In this document: one piece after another, positions 7,228-16,495 of the stretch
Position numbering within the stretch: the first letter of the stretch is position 1
Layout: each line of letters begins with the position of its first letter
Source of the DNA: an uncultured Amylibacter sp.
GTDB taxonomy: Bacteria; Pseudomonadota; Alphaproteobacteria; Rhodobacterales; Rhodobacteraceae
Assembly (NCBI GenBank): GCA_959347345.1
Contig: OY365738.1
Span: 1-64,000 of the forward strand
DNA: 64,000 bases
Reading direction: 5' to 3'
Translations under genes and position numbers: made by a program
The notes under the pieces: model-generated
Database searches by the model: none
What the model saw: only the letters and a program-made list of their open reading frames with translations
What the model was told of the DNA's origin: nothing

Positions 7228-9999
7228 ATGATTTTCACCCGCCCTATACAGCAAATTCCTCTGCCCTGCAATAAAGCATTCGCCCAAGAAGTGCAAGAAC
7301 TCTATCACAGCTTGCCCGCCGATACCCGCGAAGTGCTTATCGGGATCGCGGGTTCCAGCCCTTATTTACACGGGCTTTTGCTGCGGCATGCCGATTGGCT
7401 CACCGCCACGATGCACGAAACACCGCAAACCGTATTCCAAACCTTGCTGGATGAAACCCGCGCCGATTTGCCCGATAATAGCGAGCAAACCTTAATGAAT
7501 CATTTACGCAGGCAAAAGGCGAGGGTCGCCCTTGCCCTGGCTTTGTGCGATTTATCGGGGATTTTGCCACTGGAAGATATTACCAAAACCCTGACCGAAT
7601 TTGCCGATTGCGTGGTTGATGTCGCCTGTCGCTTTGAGATAATCAAAGCCCAAACCGCCCGCGATTTGCCAAAGGATAGCAAAACCCTTAACGGCTATTG
7701 CGTGATAGCCATGGGCAAAATGGGCGCGTTTGAATTAAATTATTCCTCCGATATTGATTTGATTTTCCTGTTTGATGACGCGGGGCTAACCGATGCAGAG
7801 CGCATCGACCACGCCCAAATCTTCCGCAAAATAACCAATACCGTATTGCGGATATTATCAGAGCAAACGCCAACGGGCTATGTGTTTCGTACCGATATTC
7901 GCTTGCGACCAAATCCCTCTGCCACGCAGGTTTGCGTGCCTATCAGCAAGGCGGCGGCCTATTATCAAAACGATGGGCGCAGTTGGGAGCGGGCGGCGTT
8001 TATCAAAGCACGCGCCTGCGCGGGGGATATAAAAGGCGGGCAGAAATTCCTAAAATCCCTGCAAGGATTCATCTGGCGTTCGCAGGTGGATTTTGACGCA
8101 CGGGGCGATATTAACGCGATGATGCAGGCGACCCATCACCACAAACGCCAGACGAGGGCGGCGTTGGACGCGGGGCGGCTGGACGGCTATAATATGAAAG
8201 TAGGTTATGGCGGGATTCGCACGATAGAAATGATAGCCCAAAGCAGGCAACTGGTTTATGGCGGGCGTGATGCCGATTTGCGCGAATCGCAAACGTTAAA
8301 TGCACTGGAGGTGCTGGCGGATAAGGGCTGGATAGAGCGTGAATATGCCGAGCGGCTTGCCACTAGCTATCGCCATCATCGCATGGTGGAACATCGCATT
8401 CAGATGCTACGCGATGCCCAAGGGCATAGCTTGCCAAATAATGAGGAGGGATTTATGCAAATCAGCAACCTATGTGGCTATCCCGACCCCGCGCCGTTTA
8501 AGGCGGCGGTTTTGCATCATTTGCATAATGTGGCGGAAGTCCCCCCTACCAGCGCGATTGTGGCTAATCCGCCTTTGGATACGGATTCGGCGAACATAAG
8601 CCCCGATAATCAAGCCCGTATGACCGCGTGGTTGGACTATTCGTGTTTGCAAACGCAAAAAGCCCGCGATAGTTTCAACGAATTCCGCACGGTTATTGTG
8701 CAGGAGGCGACTGCCTCCAAAGACGAAACCGCCATAATATCAGGGTTTGAAACCTTCCTACGCCACCTAAACAAATCCGTGCAGATTTTCGCACTCTTCG
8801 CCAATCGCCCCGATATTTTGAAAAAAGTTTTGTCCCTGTGCGCGATGTCGGACGGGTTGGCCGTTCATCTCAGCCAACACCAAGACGTGCTGGACGGATT
8901 GGTTGAATCTGGCACTTCACCGATAACTCACAAGCGGGCGGATTATGAAAAAATAATTGCCAAACTCATCACCGATGCCGATGATTTTGAACTATCCGCA
9001 ACCCAGTTGCGCAAGTGGCATAAGGAAGAATTATTTCGCATTATTATGGAAACCCTAGGCGATACGGCTCTGCTGGCGCAAAACCGCCACGCCTTTTCAT
9101 ATCTGGCAGAGGCGTGTATTCAAACCGCCCTATCCCTGTGCAAACGCGAGATGAAACGGCGATACGGATTGATGGACGGCATGGGGATTAGTATATTAGT
9201 CATGGGGCGGCTGGCAACCCGCGATATGAACGCGGGCAGTGATTTGGATATGATTACAGTGTATTCTGGCGGGGATGGGGCGGATGGCTATTATGCTAAA
9301 CTCACCCGTTTGCTGATTACGTTTTTATCGGCGCAAATGGCGCATGGGCGGTTGTATGATGTGGATATGCGCCTGCGTCCGTCGGGGCGAGCGGGGCCAG
9401 TTGCCAGCAGTTTGGCGGCGTTTAAGGACTATCATGAAACCCAAGCGTGGGTGTGGGAGCATCTTGCCTTGTGTCGGATGAAACCTTTGGGCGGTTTGGG
9501 CGAGCTACATCGCGCGATTGAGGATATTCGCCGCGATATTATCGCCAGTCCCCGCGATATGGCGGAGGTTAAACTGCGGATAAAAGAGATGTTAGCGAGG
9601 TTGCGCGAACAGCATCAGGCGGGGGCGAATGCTCTGTCCGTGAAGAAATGCGCGGGCGGGTTGTTAGAGATTTCCCTGCTGGGGCAGGCATTGGTTCTGC
9701 TGGGGGATGGCGGGTTGCAGATTGCTACTGCCGATCAGTTGCGCCAAGGGGCGGCGGGCGGTTTAATAACGACCGCAGAGGCGGATGACCTATGCGCCAC
9801 CCACGCGTTTTTGGAACGGATAGAGCAGGTGCAGCATTTGTTTTTAACCGTGCCGTTTGCGGTGGATAAATTGTCCGCGCCCGCTTGTGATTTTTTATTG
9901 CGGGCGATGGGGTGTGAGAGTGTGGCGGAATTGCAGGAGGGTTTGAGTGCGCGGTGTAGCAGGGCGCAGGGGGTTATTGATGGTTTTTTTAGTTGTTAG
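7228..9999 (+). CDS. glnE: Bifunctional glutamine synthetase adenylyltransferase/adenylyl-removing enzyme
   Basis: Controls glutamine synthetase by adding and removing AMP. At 923 residues it is close to the usual length. Two nucleotidyltransferase domains are visible. The N-terminal one has NYSSDIDLIFLFDD near residue 173; the C-terminal one has NAGSDLDMITVYSGG near residue 670. The KVGYGGIRTIEM and RLRPSGRAG motifs belong to the same domains. The last codons (Phe-Ser-Cys-stop) are read from the heptamer array that starts repeat element A. It works with GlnD (46149-48926), which modifies the PII protein that steers GlnE. Confidence 0.95.
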   Translation: MIFTRPIQQIPLPCNKAFAQEVQELYHSLPADTREVLIGIAGSSPYLHGLLLRHADWLTATMHETPQTVFQTLLDETRADLPDNSEQTLMNHLRRQKARVALALALCDLSGILPLEDITKTLTEFADCVVDVACRFEIIKAQTARDLPKDSKTLNGYCVIAMGKMGAFELNYSSDIDLIFLFDDAGLTDAERIDHAQIFRKITNTVLRILSEQTPTGYVFRTDIRLRPNPSATQVCVPISKAAAYYQNDGRSWERAAFIKARACAGDIKGGQKFLKSLQGFIWRSQVDFDARGDINAMMQATHHHKRQTRAALDAGRLDGYNMKVGYGGIRTIEMIAQSRQLVYGGRDADLRESQTLNALEVLADKGWIEREYAERLATSYRHHRMVEHRIQMLRDAQGHSLPNNEEGFMQISNLCGYPDPAPFKAAVLHHLHNVAEVPPTSAIVANPPLDTDSANISPDNQARMTAWLDYSCLQTQKARDSFNEFRTVIVQEATASKDETAIISGFETFLRHLNKSVQIFALFANRPDILKKVLSLCAMSDGLAVHLSQHQDVLDGLVESGTSPITHKRADYEKIIAKLITDADDFELSATQLRKWHKEELFRIIMETLGDTALLAQNRHAFSYLAEACIQTALSLCKREMKRRYGLMDGMGISILVMGRLATRDMNAGSDLDMITVYSGGDGADGYYAKLTRLLITFLSAQMAHGRLYDVDMRLRPSGRAGPVASSLAAFKDYHETQAWVWEHLALCRMKPLGGLGELHRAIEDIRRDIIASPRDMAEVKLRIKEMLARLREQHQAGANALSVKKCAGGLLEISLLGQALVLLGDGGLQIATADQLRQGAAGGLITTAEADDLCATHAFLERIEQVQHLFLTVPFAVDKLSAPACDFLLRAMGCESVAELQEGLSARCSRAQGVIDGFFSC

Positions 10000-10374
10000 T
10001 TGTTAGTTATTAGTTATTAGTTATGAATGGTTGTTAGAGATTTTAGGTTTGTTATGTGTCGTTAAGGTCAGAGGTTTTTTGGTGCCCACCCGCCCACCCC
10101 TCCTGCGGAGAGCTGGCGTGCGGGTTTTATTGGCTAAAGCCTGTCTTTACATCTAGGCACAGCCTAAATAAATTTAGAGCAAACCCATCACCAATTCCCA
10201 AGTATTCTTTGCAAATAATCCAATCTCTCGTCTTGTTATTCCAGATAGTAAATTTATGATAACCCTATCGTCTTGCAACCAAAGGCTTTTGTGTATGGGC
10301 TTTTTCGCAAGAAAAAGCTCTATATGCACAAAAGCCCCCACTAATCATTAATCACTAATCGCTAATCACTAAAA
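9989..10374 (-). mobile_element. Mosaic hairpin repeat element, copy A
   Basis: Fills the gap glnE to BKACE. Left end: array of TTAGTTG/TTAGTTA units to about 10023. Then, in reverse orientation relative to copies C and H, come the AGAGGTTTTTTG end motif, a CCCGCCC/GGGCGGG-type hairpin, the conserved AT-rich core of about 105 nt, and a hairpin with stem GCTTTTTC/GAAAAAGC (10299-10318). Right end: array of CTAATCA/CTAATCG units. A TTGACT (10379-10384) begins a few bases after the array and may be the -35 box of the next gene. Confidence 0.75.
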
Positions 10375-10440
10375 CCCATTGACTCCCACAAAAAAAATCC
10401 ATAAAACCAACCAAACCAACCCACAAAAAGGATTCCACCC

Positions 10441-11349
10441 ATGCCCCTCTCCATCAATCTAAAACCGTTTATCACCTGTGCCATCACTGGCTCTGGCGCG
10501 ACCCAAGATCGCAGTCCCCACGTCCCACGCAGTCCAAAACAAATCGCCGACTCCGCCATTAAAGCCGCCCAAGCGGGTGCTGCCATAGTCCATTGCCACG
10601 TCCGTGATCCGCAAACGGGTGCGCCCTCTCGCGACCTGAAACTTTACAAAGAAGTCACCGACCGCATCCGCGATGCCAAGATAGATATGGTTTTGAACCT
10701 AACCGCGGGCATGGGCGGGGATATGGTTTTCGGCCCGCCCGACGCGCCTCTGCCGCTGAATAAATCCACCGATATGGCCAGCGCCGCCGACCGCGTTGCC
10801 CATATTGCCGAATGTCGCCCCGAAATCTGCACGCTTGATTGCGGTACGATGAACTTTGCCGAGGCCGATTATGTGATGACAAACACCCCTGGGATGCTCC
10901 GCGAAATGGGGCGGATGATGGAGGATTTGGGCGTGAAACCCGAAATAGAAGCCTTTGATACAGGTCACCTCTGGTTCGCCAAAACCCTTGTGGAACAGGG
11001 GGTTTTGACCTCTCCCGCGTTGGTGCAACTGTGCATGGGTGTGCCTTGGGGTGCGCCCGATGACTTGCACACGTTTTTGGCGATGGTCGCGAATGTGCCG
11101 CAGGGTTGGAACTGGTCGGCGTTTTCCTTGGGGCGGAATGAGCTGCCCTATGTCAGCGCGGCGGTTCTGGCGGGCGGGAATGTGCGTGTGGGGCTGGAGG
11201 ATAATTTGTGGCTGGGCAAGGGGCAACTGGCAAGGAATGAGGATTTGGTCGCCCGCGCCCGCGTGATTATTGAAGGCATGGGGGCAGAGCCTATGGGTGC
11301 GGCGGAAGTCCGCGAGGTTCTGGGTTTAACAAAACACGCACCGAATTAG
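10441..11349 (+). CDS. Beta-keto acid cleavage enzyme (BKACE, DUF849)
   Basis: BKACE enzymes use zinc and acetyl-CoA to convert a beta-keto acid to acetoacetate plus a new CoA ester. This 302-residue protein has the metal-binding HCHVRDP near residues 46-52. It also has NLTAGMGG, CTLDCGTMNF and EAFDTGHLWF, all family landmarks. An SDR gene follows 9 bp downstream, and a hydroxyisobutyrate dehydrogenase-like gene faces it. Such neighbours suggest a dehydrogenase makes the keto acid. One known member cleaves 3-dehydrocarnitine to betaine, and a betaine-type transporter lies at 54-59 kb. The substrate is inferred. Confidence 0.83.
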   Translation: MPLSINLKPFITCAITGSGATQDRSPHVPRSPKQIADSAIKAAQAGAAIVHCHVRDPQTGAPSRDLKLYKEVTDRIRDAKIDMVLNLTAGMGGDMVFGPPDAPLPLNKSTDMASAADRVAHIAECRPEICTLDCGTMNFAEADYVMTNTPGMLREMGRMMEDLGVKPEIEAFDTGHLWFAKTLVEQGVLTSPALVQLCMGVPWGAPDDLHTFLAMVANVPQGWNWSAFSLGRNELPYVSAAVLAGGNVRVGLEDNLWLGKGQLARNEDLVARARVIIEGMGAEPMGAAEVREVLGLTKHAPN

Positions 11350-11358
11350 GGGGGGATT

Positions 11359-12162
11359 ATGGCTGATAAAAATAATAAAACCCCCGATAAAATGCGTGTT
11401 TTAATCACCGCAGGGGCGAGTGGTATCGGCGCACAGATTGCCCGTGATTTTCTAAACGCGGGGCATAAGGTCGCCATTTGCGATATTGACGCGGAGGCGT
11501 TGCGGGAGTTCCAAACGCAAAATCCTACAGAAAAGAACTTGCAAGCGAGCGTTTGCGATGCCACCGACCCCGCGCAGATGACCGCGTTTTTCACCGAAGC
11601 GCTTGCCCATCTGGGCGGGCTGGATGTCGTGGTGGCCAGTGCGGGTACGGGCGGCCCGGCGGGCGCGATTGAAACCTTGAGTGCACCCGATTGGAACGCC
11701 TGTATTGCGGCGAATTTAACCAGCGCGTTTCTGACGGCAAAGCTGGCATCGCCGATTATGCGAGGGCAGAAATCGGGGTTGCTGGTGTTTATGTCCTCCA
11801 CCGCTGGGCTGTTTGGCTATCCGTATCGCAGCCCGTATGCCGTGGCGAAATGGGGAATTATTGGGCTGACAAAGACCTTGGCGATGGAGCTGGGAGGCGA
11901 TGGAATCCGCGTCAATGCGATATGTCCGGGCGCGGTGGAAGGCGCGCGGATGGAGCGAGTGGTGGCGAACGAAGCGGCCGCTCGCGGGCTGTCTTTGGAC
12001 GAGGTTCGCGCCTTGTATGTAAAGGGAGTTTCGTTGAAAACGTGGGTTACGGCGGGGGATGTTTCCGCGATGGTTCAGTTTTTGGCGGGGCCGATGGGCG
12101 CGAAAATATCAGGGCAAGCCCTGCCCATTGATGGACATACGGAGACTTTGGATCCTGGGTGA
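11359..12162 (+). CDS. Short-chain dehydrogenase/reductase
   Basis: A 267-residue classical SDR. The cofactor motif TAGASGIGAQIA is near residue 18, CDIDAE suggests NAD preference, and a catalytic Ser sits in FMSSTAG. YAVAKWG supplies the Tyr/Lys pair, and NAICPGAVEGARM follows. It is 9 bp downstream of the BKACE gene, so the two are probably one operon. A hydroxy-acid substrate, oxidised to the BKACE keto acid, is plausible but inferred from position only. Confidence 0.85.
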   Translation: MADKNNKTPDKMRVLITAGASGIGAQIARDFLNAGHKVAICDIDAEALREFQTQNPTEKNLQASVCDATDPAQMTAFFTEALAHLGGLDVVVASAGTGGPAGAIETLSAPDWNACIAANLTSAFLTAKLASPIMRGQKSGLLVFMSSTAGLFGYPYRSPYAVAKWGIIGLTKTLAMELGGDGIRVNAICPGAVEGARMERVVANEAAARGLSLDEVRALYVKGVSLKTWVTAGDVSAMVQFLAGPMGAKISGQALPIDGHTETLDPG

Positions 12163-12193
12163 TGGGGGTTGTAATTCCCCTCCGCATAAAACC

Positions 12194-13063
12194 CTAACCC
12201 CCCAACCGCCGTATCATAGCCGAGAAATCCTGCCCTCGGCCACCACCATTTTCTACAAAATCGCTATAAACCTCTAACGCACGGCGCGCCATCGGCAACT
12301 CCAATCGTGCCAAATCCCCCGCTTCCAAATCTCCCGCCTCCACCGCCAAAAGCAAGTCTTTCAGCATCAGCTCTGCCGCGAAACCCGGGCGATAATCGTT
12401 ATCCGCGGGGCTGGTCGGCCCGACCCCTTGCGCGGGGCAATAGGTATTCATCGACCACGACGCGCCAGAGGCCGATGCCACCACATCAAACATTTTCTGG
12501 CGATCAAGCCCCAGTTTATCCGCCAGCACAAACGCCTCGCAGGTGGCAATCATCGTTGCCCCCAAAATCATATTGTTGCAGATTTTGGCCGCCTGTCCCG
12601 CGCCCGAACCACCGCAATAAACCGCTTTGCTGCCCATAATATCAAACAAAGGGGTGGCGCGGGCAAACCCCGAGGACTCGCCGCCAACCATGAAGGTGAG
12701 CGTCCCTGCCGCAGCCCCGCTGATACCGCCCGATACGGGCGCGTCCAGAACGGCTCGCCCACCGCCCAAGCCAGCCAAATCCCGCGCCGATTGCACATCC
12801 ACGGTCGAGCAATCCAGCCATAATGTATCGTCAGGCAGGGTGGGCATCAGCTCTGCCGCGACTTCGTGCAGGATTGTGCCGTTCGCCAGCATGGTGATGA
12901 TAATATCGGCGTTTTGCAACGCGTCTTGGGCGGTCCTGCAGACGGTCACGCCCTTTATTTTTGGGTTAATAGGGTCAAATCCGCGCACGGCAAACCCCGC
13001 AGAGGCAAGGTTTTTTGCCATCGGTGCGCCCATATTTCCAAGTCCGATAAATGCGATGTTCAT
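12194..13063 (-). CDS. mmsB: 3-hydroxyisobutyrate dehydrogenase-family protein
   Basis: A 289-residue beta-hydroxyacid dehydrogenase. The N-terminal GLGNMGAPMAKNL binds NAD. DAPVSGGISGAAAGTLTFMV is the substrate signature, and GQAAKICNNM carries the catalytic Lys. In valine breakdown the enzyme oxidises 3-hydroxyisobutyrate to methylmalonate semialdehyde. The rest of the valine pathway is not in the window. The gene is convergent with the SDR gene (32 bp apart) and 38 bp upstream of nothing else on its strand. Other hydroxy acids are possible. Confidence 0.82.
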   Translation of the reverse strand: MNIAFIGLGNMGAPMAKNLASAGFAVRGFDPINPKIKGVTVCRTAQDALQNADIIITMLANGTILHEVAAELMPTLPDDTLWLDCSTVDVQSARDLAGLGGGRAVLDAPVSGGISGAAAGTLTFMVGGESSGFARATPLFDIMGSKAVYCGGSGAGQAAKICNNMILGATMIATCEAFVLADKLGLDRQKMFDVVASASGASWSMNTYCPAQGVGPTSPADNDYRPGFAAELMLKDLLLAVEAGDLEAGDLARLELPMARRALEVYSDFVENGGGRGQDFSAMIRRLGG

Positions 13064-13101
13064 GGTGTGGTCTTTCTGTTTGGTTGGGGTAATAATGGTT
13101 A

Positions 13102-14112
13102 TTAACGGAGGACTAATTCTTTCGGATCAAAGGTCATTTCAATCCGTTTCCAAGTCTCATATTTATCGGCGGGCAGGTCGCTAAACGGAGCACATCGGTT
13201 AATCGCCCGCCGAGCCGCGTCAAACGCACGTTGATGCAGGTTAGAAATCGCGCCACTGGGTGAAATCAAAACGGGCTGGCTGGCAAGGCTGCCATCGCGG
13301 TTCATATCAACACCGATAACCACGCGTAAATCCTCGGCATTTTCCACACCAGCAGGGGGGTTCCAGCATTTTTCTATAGATAAAATCACCGCGTTGCGTT
13401 CGGCTTGGGATAGGGAACTGCCCAAACGTTGAGGTTCGGGGTTCGGTTCTGGCGTGGGGTCTGGGGTTGGGTCTGGTTCTGTTTCTGGCGTGGGTTCTGG
13501 TTCTAGCTCGGTCAAATCGGCAGGGCGCGGTTTGGGACGGGCGGTTTTCACCGCAGATGGCGTGTCTTCGTCTGCCAATATCGGGCTGATTTCGGTTGTC
13601 GCCTCTGGCAGGTCTAAAATCGGCGCGGGAGTATCATCGACTGGAGTGGGCGGGGTGTCTTCAATAATAGGCTCTGGTTCGGGTTCGGGCTCTGGTTCTG
13701 TCTCCACATCGGGTTGTTCTGTTGGTGCGACCTCGGGGGTTTCTTCCGCCGCTATCGGCGCGATTTTATCGCTTTGACGGGGCGGGATTTCGGTTTGCTC
13801 TTCGGGTAAATCGGGTGAAAGCTGACCGCTTTGTTCAACCTCATCGGCAAGCCCCAAATCAGACTGATTCGGGGTTTCAATTTCTGGTTCTGGTTCTGGC
13901 AAAGGTTCAGGCTCTGGCTCAATCTCAGGCTCTTCCACCACCGCGTCAATCCCCGTTGCATCCAACGCCGCCAGCTCATCGCCAGAAATTAGGGAAACAG
14001 AGGTTACCTTCAGGCTCTCTTCGCTCTCCCCATCAAACAGCGGACCCGTTATCATCAAGGCTGTGATAAAAACCACATGTCCAAACAGCGATATTTTTAA
14101 CCCTGTATCCAT
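13102..14112 (-). CDS. tolA: TolA-like energy transducer
   Basis: A 336-residue inner-membrane protein that links TolQR to the outer membrane during division. An N-terminal membrane segment (about residues 5-25) precedes a long acidic, Pro-rich periplasmic region with many EPEPEP runs. This replaces the Ala/Lys helix of enterobacterial TolA. The C-terminal globular domain (about 235-336) has IEKCWNPPAG, the usual conserved Cys/Trp start, and ends MTFDPKELVLR. It follows tolR by 3 bp. The tolB and pal genes that normally come next are absent here. Confidence 0.85.
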   Translation of the reverse strand: MDTGLKISLFGHVVFITALMITGPLFDGESEESLKVTSVSLISGDELAALDATGIDAVVEEPEIEPEPEPLPEPEPEIETPNQSDLGLADEVEQSGQLSPDLPEEQTEIPPRQSDKIAPIAAEETPEVAPTEQPDVETEPEPEPEPEPIIEDTPPTPVDDTPAPILDLPEATTEISPILADEDTPSAVKTARPKPRPADLTELEPEPTPETEPDPTPDPTPEPNPEPQRLGSSLSQAERNAVILSIEKCWNPPAGVENAEDLRVVIGVDMNRDGSLASQPVLISPSGAISNLHQRAFDAARRAINRCAPFSDLPADKYETWKRIEMTFDPKELVLR

Positions 14113-14115
14113 TCA

Positions 14116-14640
14116 TCAGTTATCGCTATTTAAAGTGTCGCTGTTTGCCCCAGATTCACCCGATTCACCCGAATTCTCAGAGTCCAAAGTAGGCCCCCCC
14201 GAATCCGTCACCAGCCCAATATCCAAAAATCCAGCCGCATTTAACGCCCCCATGACTTGGGCGACCAGTTCATAGCGAACCTGCCCATCGGCGCGTAGGA
14301 AAATCTTATTCCCCTCACGCTCCGCCGCAATAATTCGCAGTTTATCAACCAAATCAGTGGGCTCTATATTTTCGTCCTGAAGTTGCACCGTGCCGTCCGC
14401 ACTGATGGAAATGGTCAGGGGCGATTCAGATTCGCTGGGCAGGGCAGAGGCCGCCGTTTTGGGCAATTCAATCGGCACACCCACGGTTAAAAGCGGGGCT
14501 GCCACCATAAAAATAATCAGCAAAACCAGCATAACATCAACGAACGGTGTGACGTTTATCTCTGACATTGGGCGACTGCCCAAAGCCCTGCGCCCGCGTT
14601 TGCGTGGCGATTGTGATTTAGAGTTTAACGATGCCACCAT
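14116..14640 (-). CDS. tolR: TolR proton-channel protein
   Basis: A 174-residue ExbD/TolR-family protein. The membrane helix holds the essential Asp in INVTPFVDVMLVLLIIFM near residues 28-45. The periplasmic domain includes LRADGQVRYELVAQVMGAL. The end is a Ser/Glu/Asn/Gly-rich tail (SENSGESGESGANSDTLNSD) not usual for TolR. It sits between tolQ (28 bp) and tolA (3 bp) in the conserved order. Confidence 0.93.
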   Translation of the reverse strand: MVASLNSKSQSPRKRGRRALGSRPMSEINVTPFVDVMLVLLIIFMVAAPLLTVGVPIELPKTAASALPSESESPLTISISADGTVQLQDENIEPTDLVDKLRIIAAEREGNKIFLRADGQVRYELVAQVMGALNAAGFLDIGLVTDSGGPTLDSENSGESGESGANSDTLNSDN

Positions 14641-14668
14641 AGCCCTGCCCCCCTGTCTTTATGTTTTA

Positions 14669-15361
14669 TTAATCGTCCATTTGGCGCGATAAAATCGTAA
14701 TGAATTCATCGGCAAAATTGTTATAATTCATAACGATTGCATCCGCATCCGCGCTGAGCTTGTTGTAAAATATCACCGCAGGAATCGCCGCCAAAAGCCC
14801 CAACGCGGTTGCCACCAGAGCCTCTGCAATACCAGGTGCAACCACCGCCAAATTGGTGTTTTGCTGGATGGCGATTTCTTCAAAAGCGTTTTTAATCCCC
14901 CAAACCGTGCCGAAAAGCCCGATAAACGGCGCGGTAGAGCCGACCGTGGCAAGGAACGTCAGCCCTTTGCTGAGCCGTGTTGACTCGCGCCCAATCGCCA
15001 CGTCCATCGCCCGTTCCAGCCGTTGTCCTGTGCCCGGGATAATGCCTTCGGGTTTATAGGAACGTTGCCATTCGGACATGGCGGCGACAAAAATCCGCTC
15101 CGAGCCAGATTTGCCTTGTGTGCCGATACGTTCATAGAGGTGTTCCAGTGGGTTGCCCGACCAGAAAACCTTATCAAACAGGGCGACATTGCGGCGCGAG
15201 CGGGTGTACATCAGGGTTTTCTGGATGGCAATCCCCCACGACCAGATGGACGCGCCGATCAGCATAAGCATCACGATTTTAACGGTTAAAGTGGCACGGA
15301 AGAAAAGGGCGAGGACAGAGAAATCAATGTCGGCGGCGGTGTGGGTTATTAAAGGGATCAT
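14669..15361 (-). CDS. tolQ: TolQ proton-channel protein
   Basis: A 230-residue MotA/ExbB/TolQ protein with three membrane segments. GSTAPFIGLFGTVWGI and ALLATALGLLAAIPAVI-like sequence (seen as ALVATALGLLAAIPAVIFYN) form the family core near residues 145-205. With TolR it makes the motor that energises TolA. Its usual upstream partner ybgC is present but separated by 720 bp of repeat element B, so tolQRA probably has its own promoter in 15362-15448. Confidence 0.94.
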   Translation of the reverse strand: MIPLITHTAADIDFSVLALFFRATLTVKIVMLMLIGASIWSWGIAIQKTLMYTRSRRNVALFDKVFWSGNPLEHLYERIGTQGKSGSERIFVAAMSEWQRSYKPEGIIPGTGQRLERAMDVAIGRESTRLSKGLTFLATVGSTAPFIGLFGTVWGIKNAFEEIAIQQNTNLAVVAPGIAEALVATALGLLAAIPAVIFYNKLSADADAIVMNYNNFADEFITILSRQMDD

Positions 15362-15448
15362 AGTGGGGCTCGTGGTTTTTGTGTGGTTAGCGTGTGGGGT
15401 TTTGGTGGTTATAGCAAAATTTTTTGGAGTTTGCTAGGGGGGATTGCT

Positions 15449-16093
15449 TAATTGTGAATTGTGAATATCCCGTGGGTTATTTTTGGCTAAGTTTGTTTCA
15501 ATAATAATAACCACTCGTCATGTTTGGCACGGGTCGCGCGAACCCGAAGGGTGTGCGTCATGGTTGTTAGGATACAGGGATTCGCGTCACCAGCGACTCT
15601 AAAATACACTGACCCAGTACAAACGATAAGCTGACGCGCACCCGTGGGGGTGAGGGTGCGCGCGACCACCCTGCGGGCGGTCGTTTCCTAGAATTATAGG
15701 TCTGCTATAGAATAATGATGAATGCCCTTGCGGGTCTTCGTCATCGCTTACGCGAGTGCCGACCAGCGTGGTCTTTTGTGCGTAGCCCCCACTTCGTGGG
15801 AGCATGCCAAAAGCCCTTGGGTTTCAAGACAATAGGAATTCTATAAATTTATTATCTGGAATAACAAGACGAGGGATTGGATTATTTGCAAAGAATACTT
15901 GGGAAGTGGCGATGGGTTTGCTTTAAATTTATTTAGGCAATACCTAGAACCTAGGACAGGCTTGGGTGCGCCCGCCCCGAAGAGGCTTTAGCCTCAAGGG
16001 TGCGGGCGCACCCCGTGGGGGCATCGCAAAGCGATGACGCAGACCCGAAGGGCTAATCCGTTAATCGTTAATCATTAATCGTTAATCGTTAAA
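15449..16093 (+). mobile_element. Mosaic hairpin repeat element, copy B (between ybgC and tolQ)
   Basis: Interrupts a normally tight ybgC-tolQ junction. Left: short GTGAATT array. Then an extra module shared with copy D (CATGTTTGGCACGGGTCGCG to GGTCGTTTCCTAGAATT). Next is the core hairpin set: TCGC/GCGA at 15744-15755, GACCA/TGGTC, and CCCCCAC-TTC-GTGGGAG at about 15778-15794. The AT-rich core follows and a GC-rich GTGCGCCCGCCCC hairpin region closes the body. Right: array of TTAATCG units that supplies the ybgC stop codon. Confidence 0.75.
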
Positions 16094-16495
16094 GAAACTC
16101 TGCAACCGCTCGCGTACCGCCTTTGGCCAAGCCATCGCGCCCTTGCCCAATCTCACACAAACCAACGTAACCACAGAGGAAAAAATCATCTTATCACCCA
16201 AAAACACATCCTGCTTTAAGTCCAAACTCGCCCCGCCGATTTTCTCAAACCGCGTTTGAACCAGCAAATCATTGCCCAGAGTCGCAGACGCTAAATATTC
16301 CGCCGACACAGCACGGACGGCAAAAACAATCCCCTCATCGCGCAACACCGACTGGTCAATACCAACCGAGGCGACGGCTTCGCTCCGCGCCCGTTCAATA
16401 AACCGCAGATAATTGGCGTAATACACAATCCCTGCCAAATCGGTGTCTTCGTAATAAACCCGTAATCTAAATTCGTGGCTAAAGTCATGCGTCAT
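16082..16495 (-). CDS. ybgC: Tol-Pal-associated acyl-CoA thioesterase
   Basis: A 137-residue hotdog-fold thioesterase. The N-terminal [21 protein letters not shown] carries the catalytic Asp of the YbgC/4-hydroxybenzoyl-CoA thioesterase group. The following [13 protein letters not shown] is typical. It starts 4 bp inside the ruvB end, so the two are translationally coupled. Its last codons (Asn-Asp-stop, AACGATTAA) are read from the heptamer array at the end of element B. Confidence 0.92.
   Translation of the reverse strand: MTHDFSHEFRLRVYYEDTDLAGIVYYANYLRFIERARSEAVASVGIDQSVLRDEGIVFAVRAVSAEYLASATLGNDLLVQTRFEKIGGASLDLKQDVFLGDKMIFSSVVTLVCVRLGKGAMAWPKAVRERLQSFFND

Noticed and set aside
10056..10259. 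Short frame sharing a C-terminus (HSLNKFRAN to FQIVNL) with one at 62787-62993 in element H
   Set aside because: It is the AT-rich core of the repeat. The frame stays open in copies A, B, C and H, but there is no conserved start or ribosome site, and copy C has non-conservative changes (Leu to Lys). Kept as non-coding.
13454..13777. Open frame antisense to tolA (Gly/Ser/Val-rich)
   Set aside because: Shadow of the Glu-Pro repeat region of TolA.
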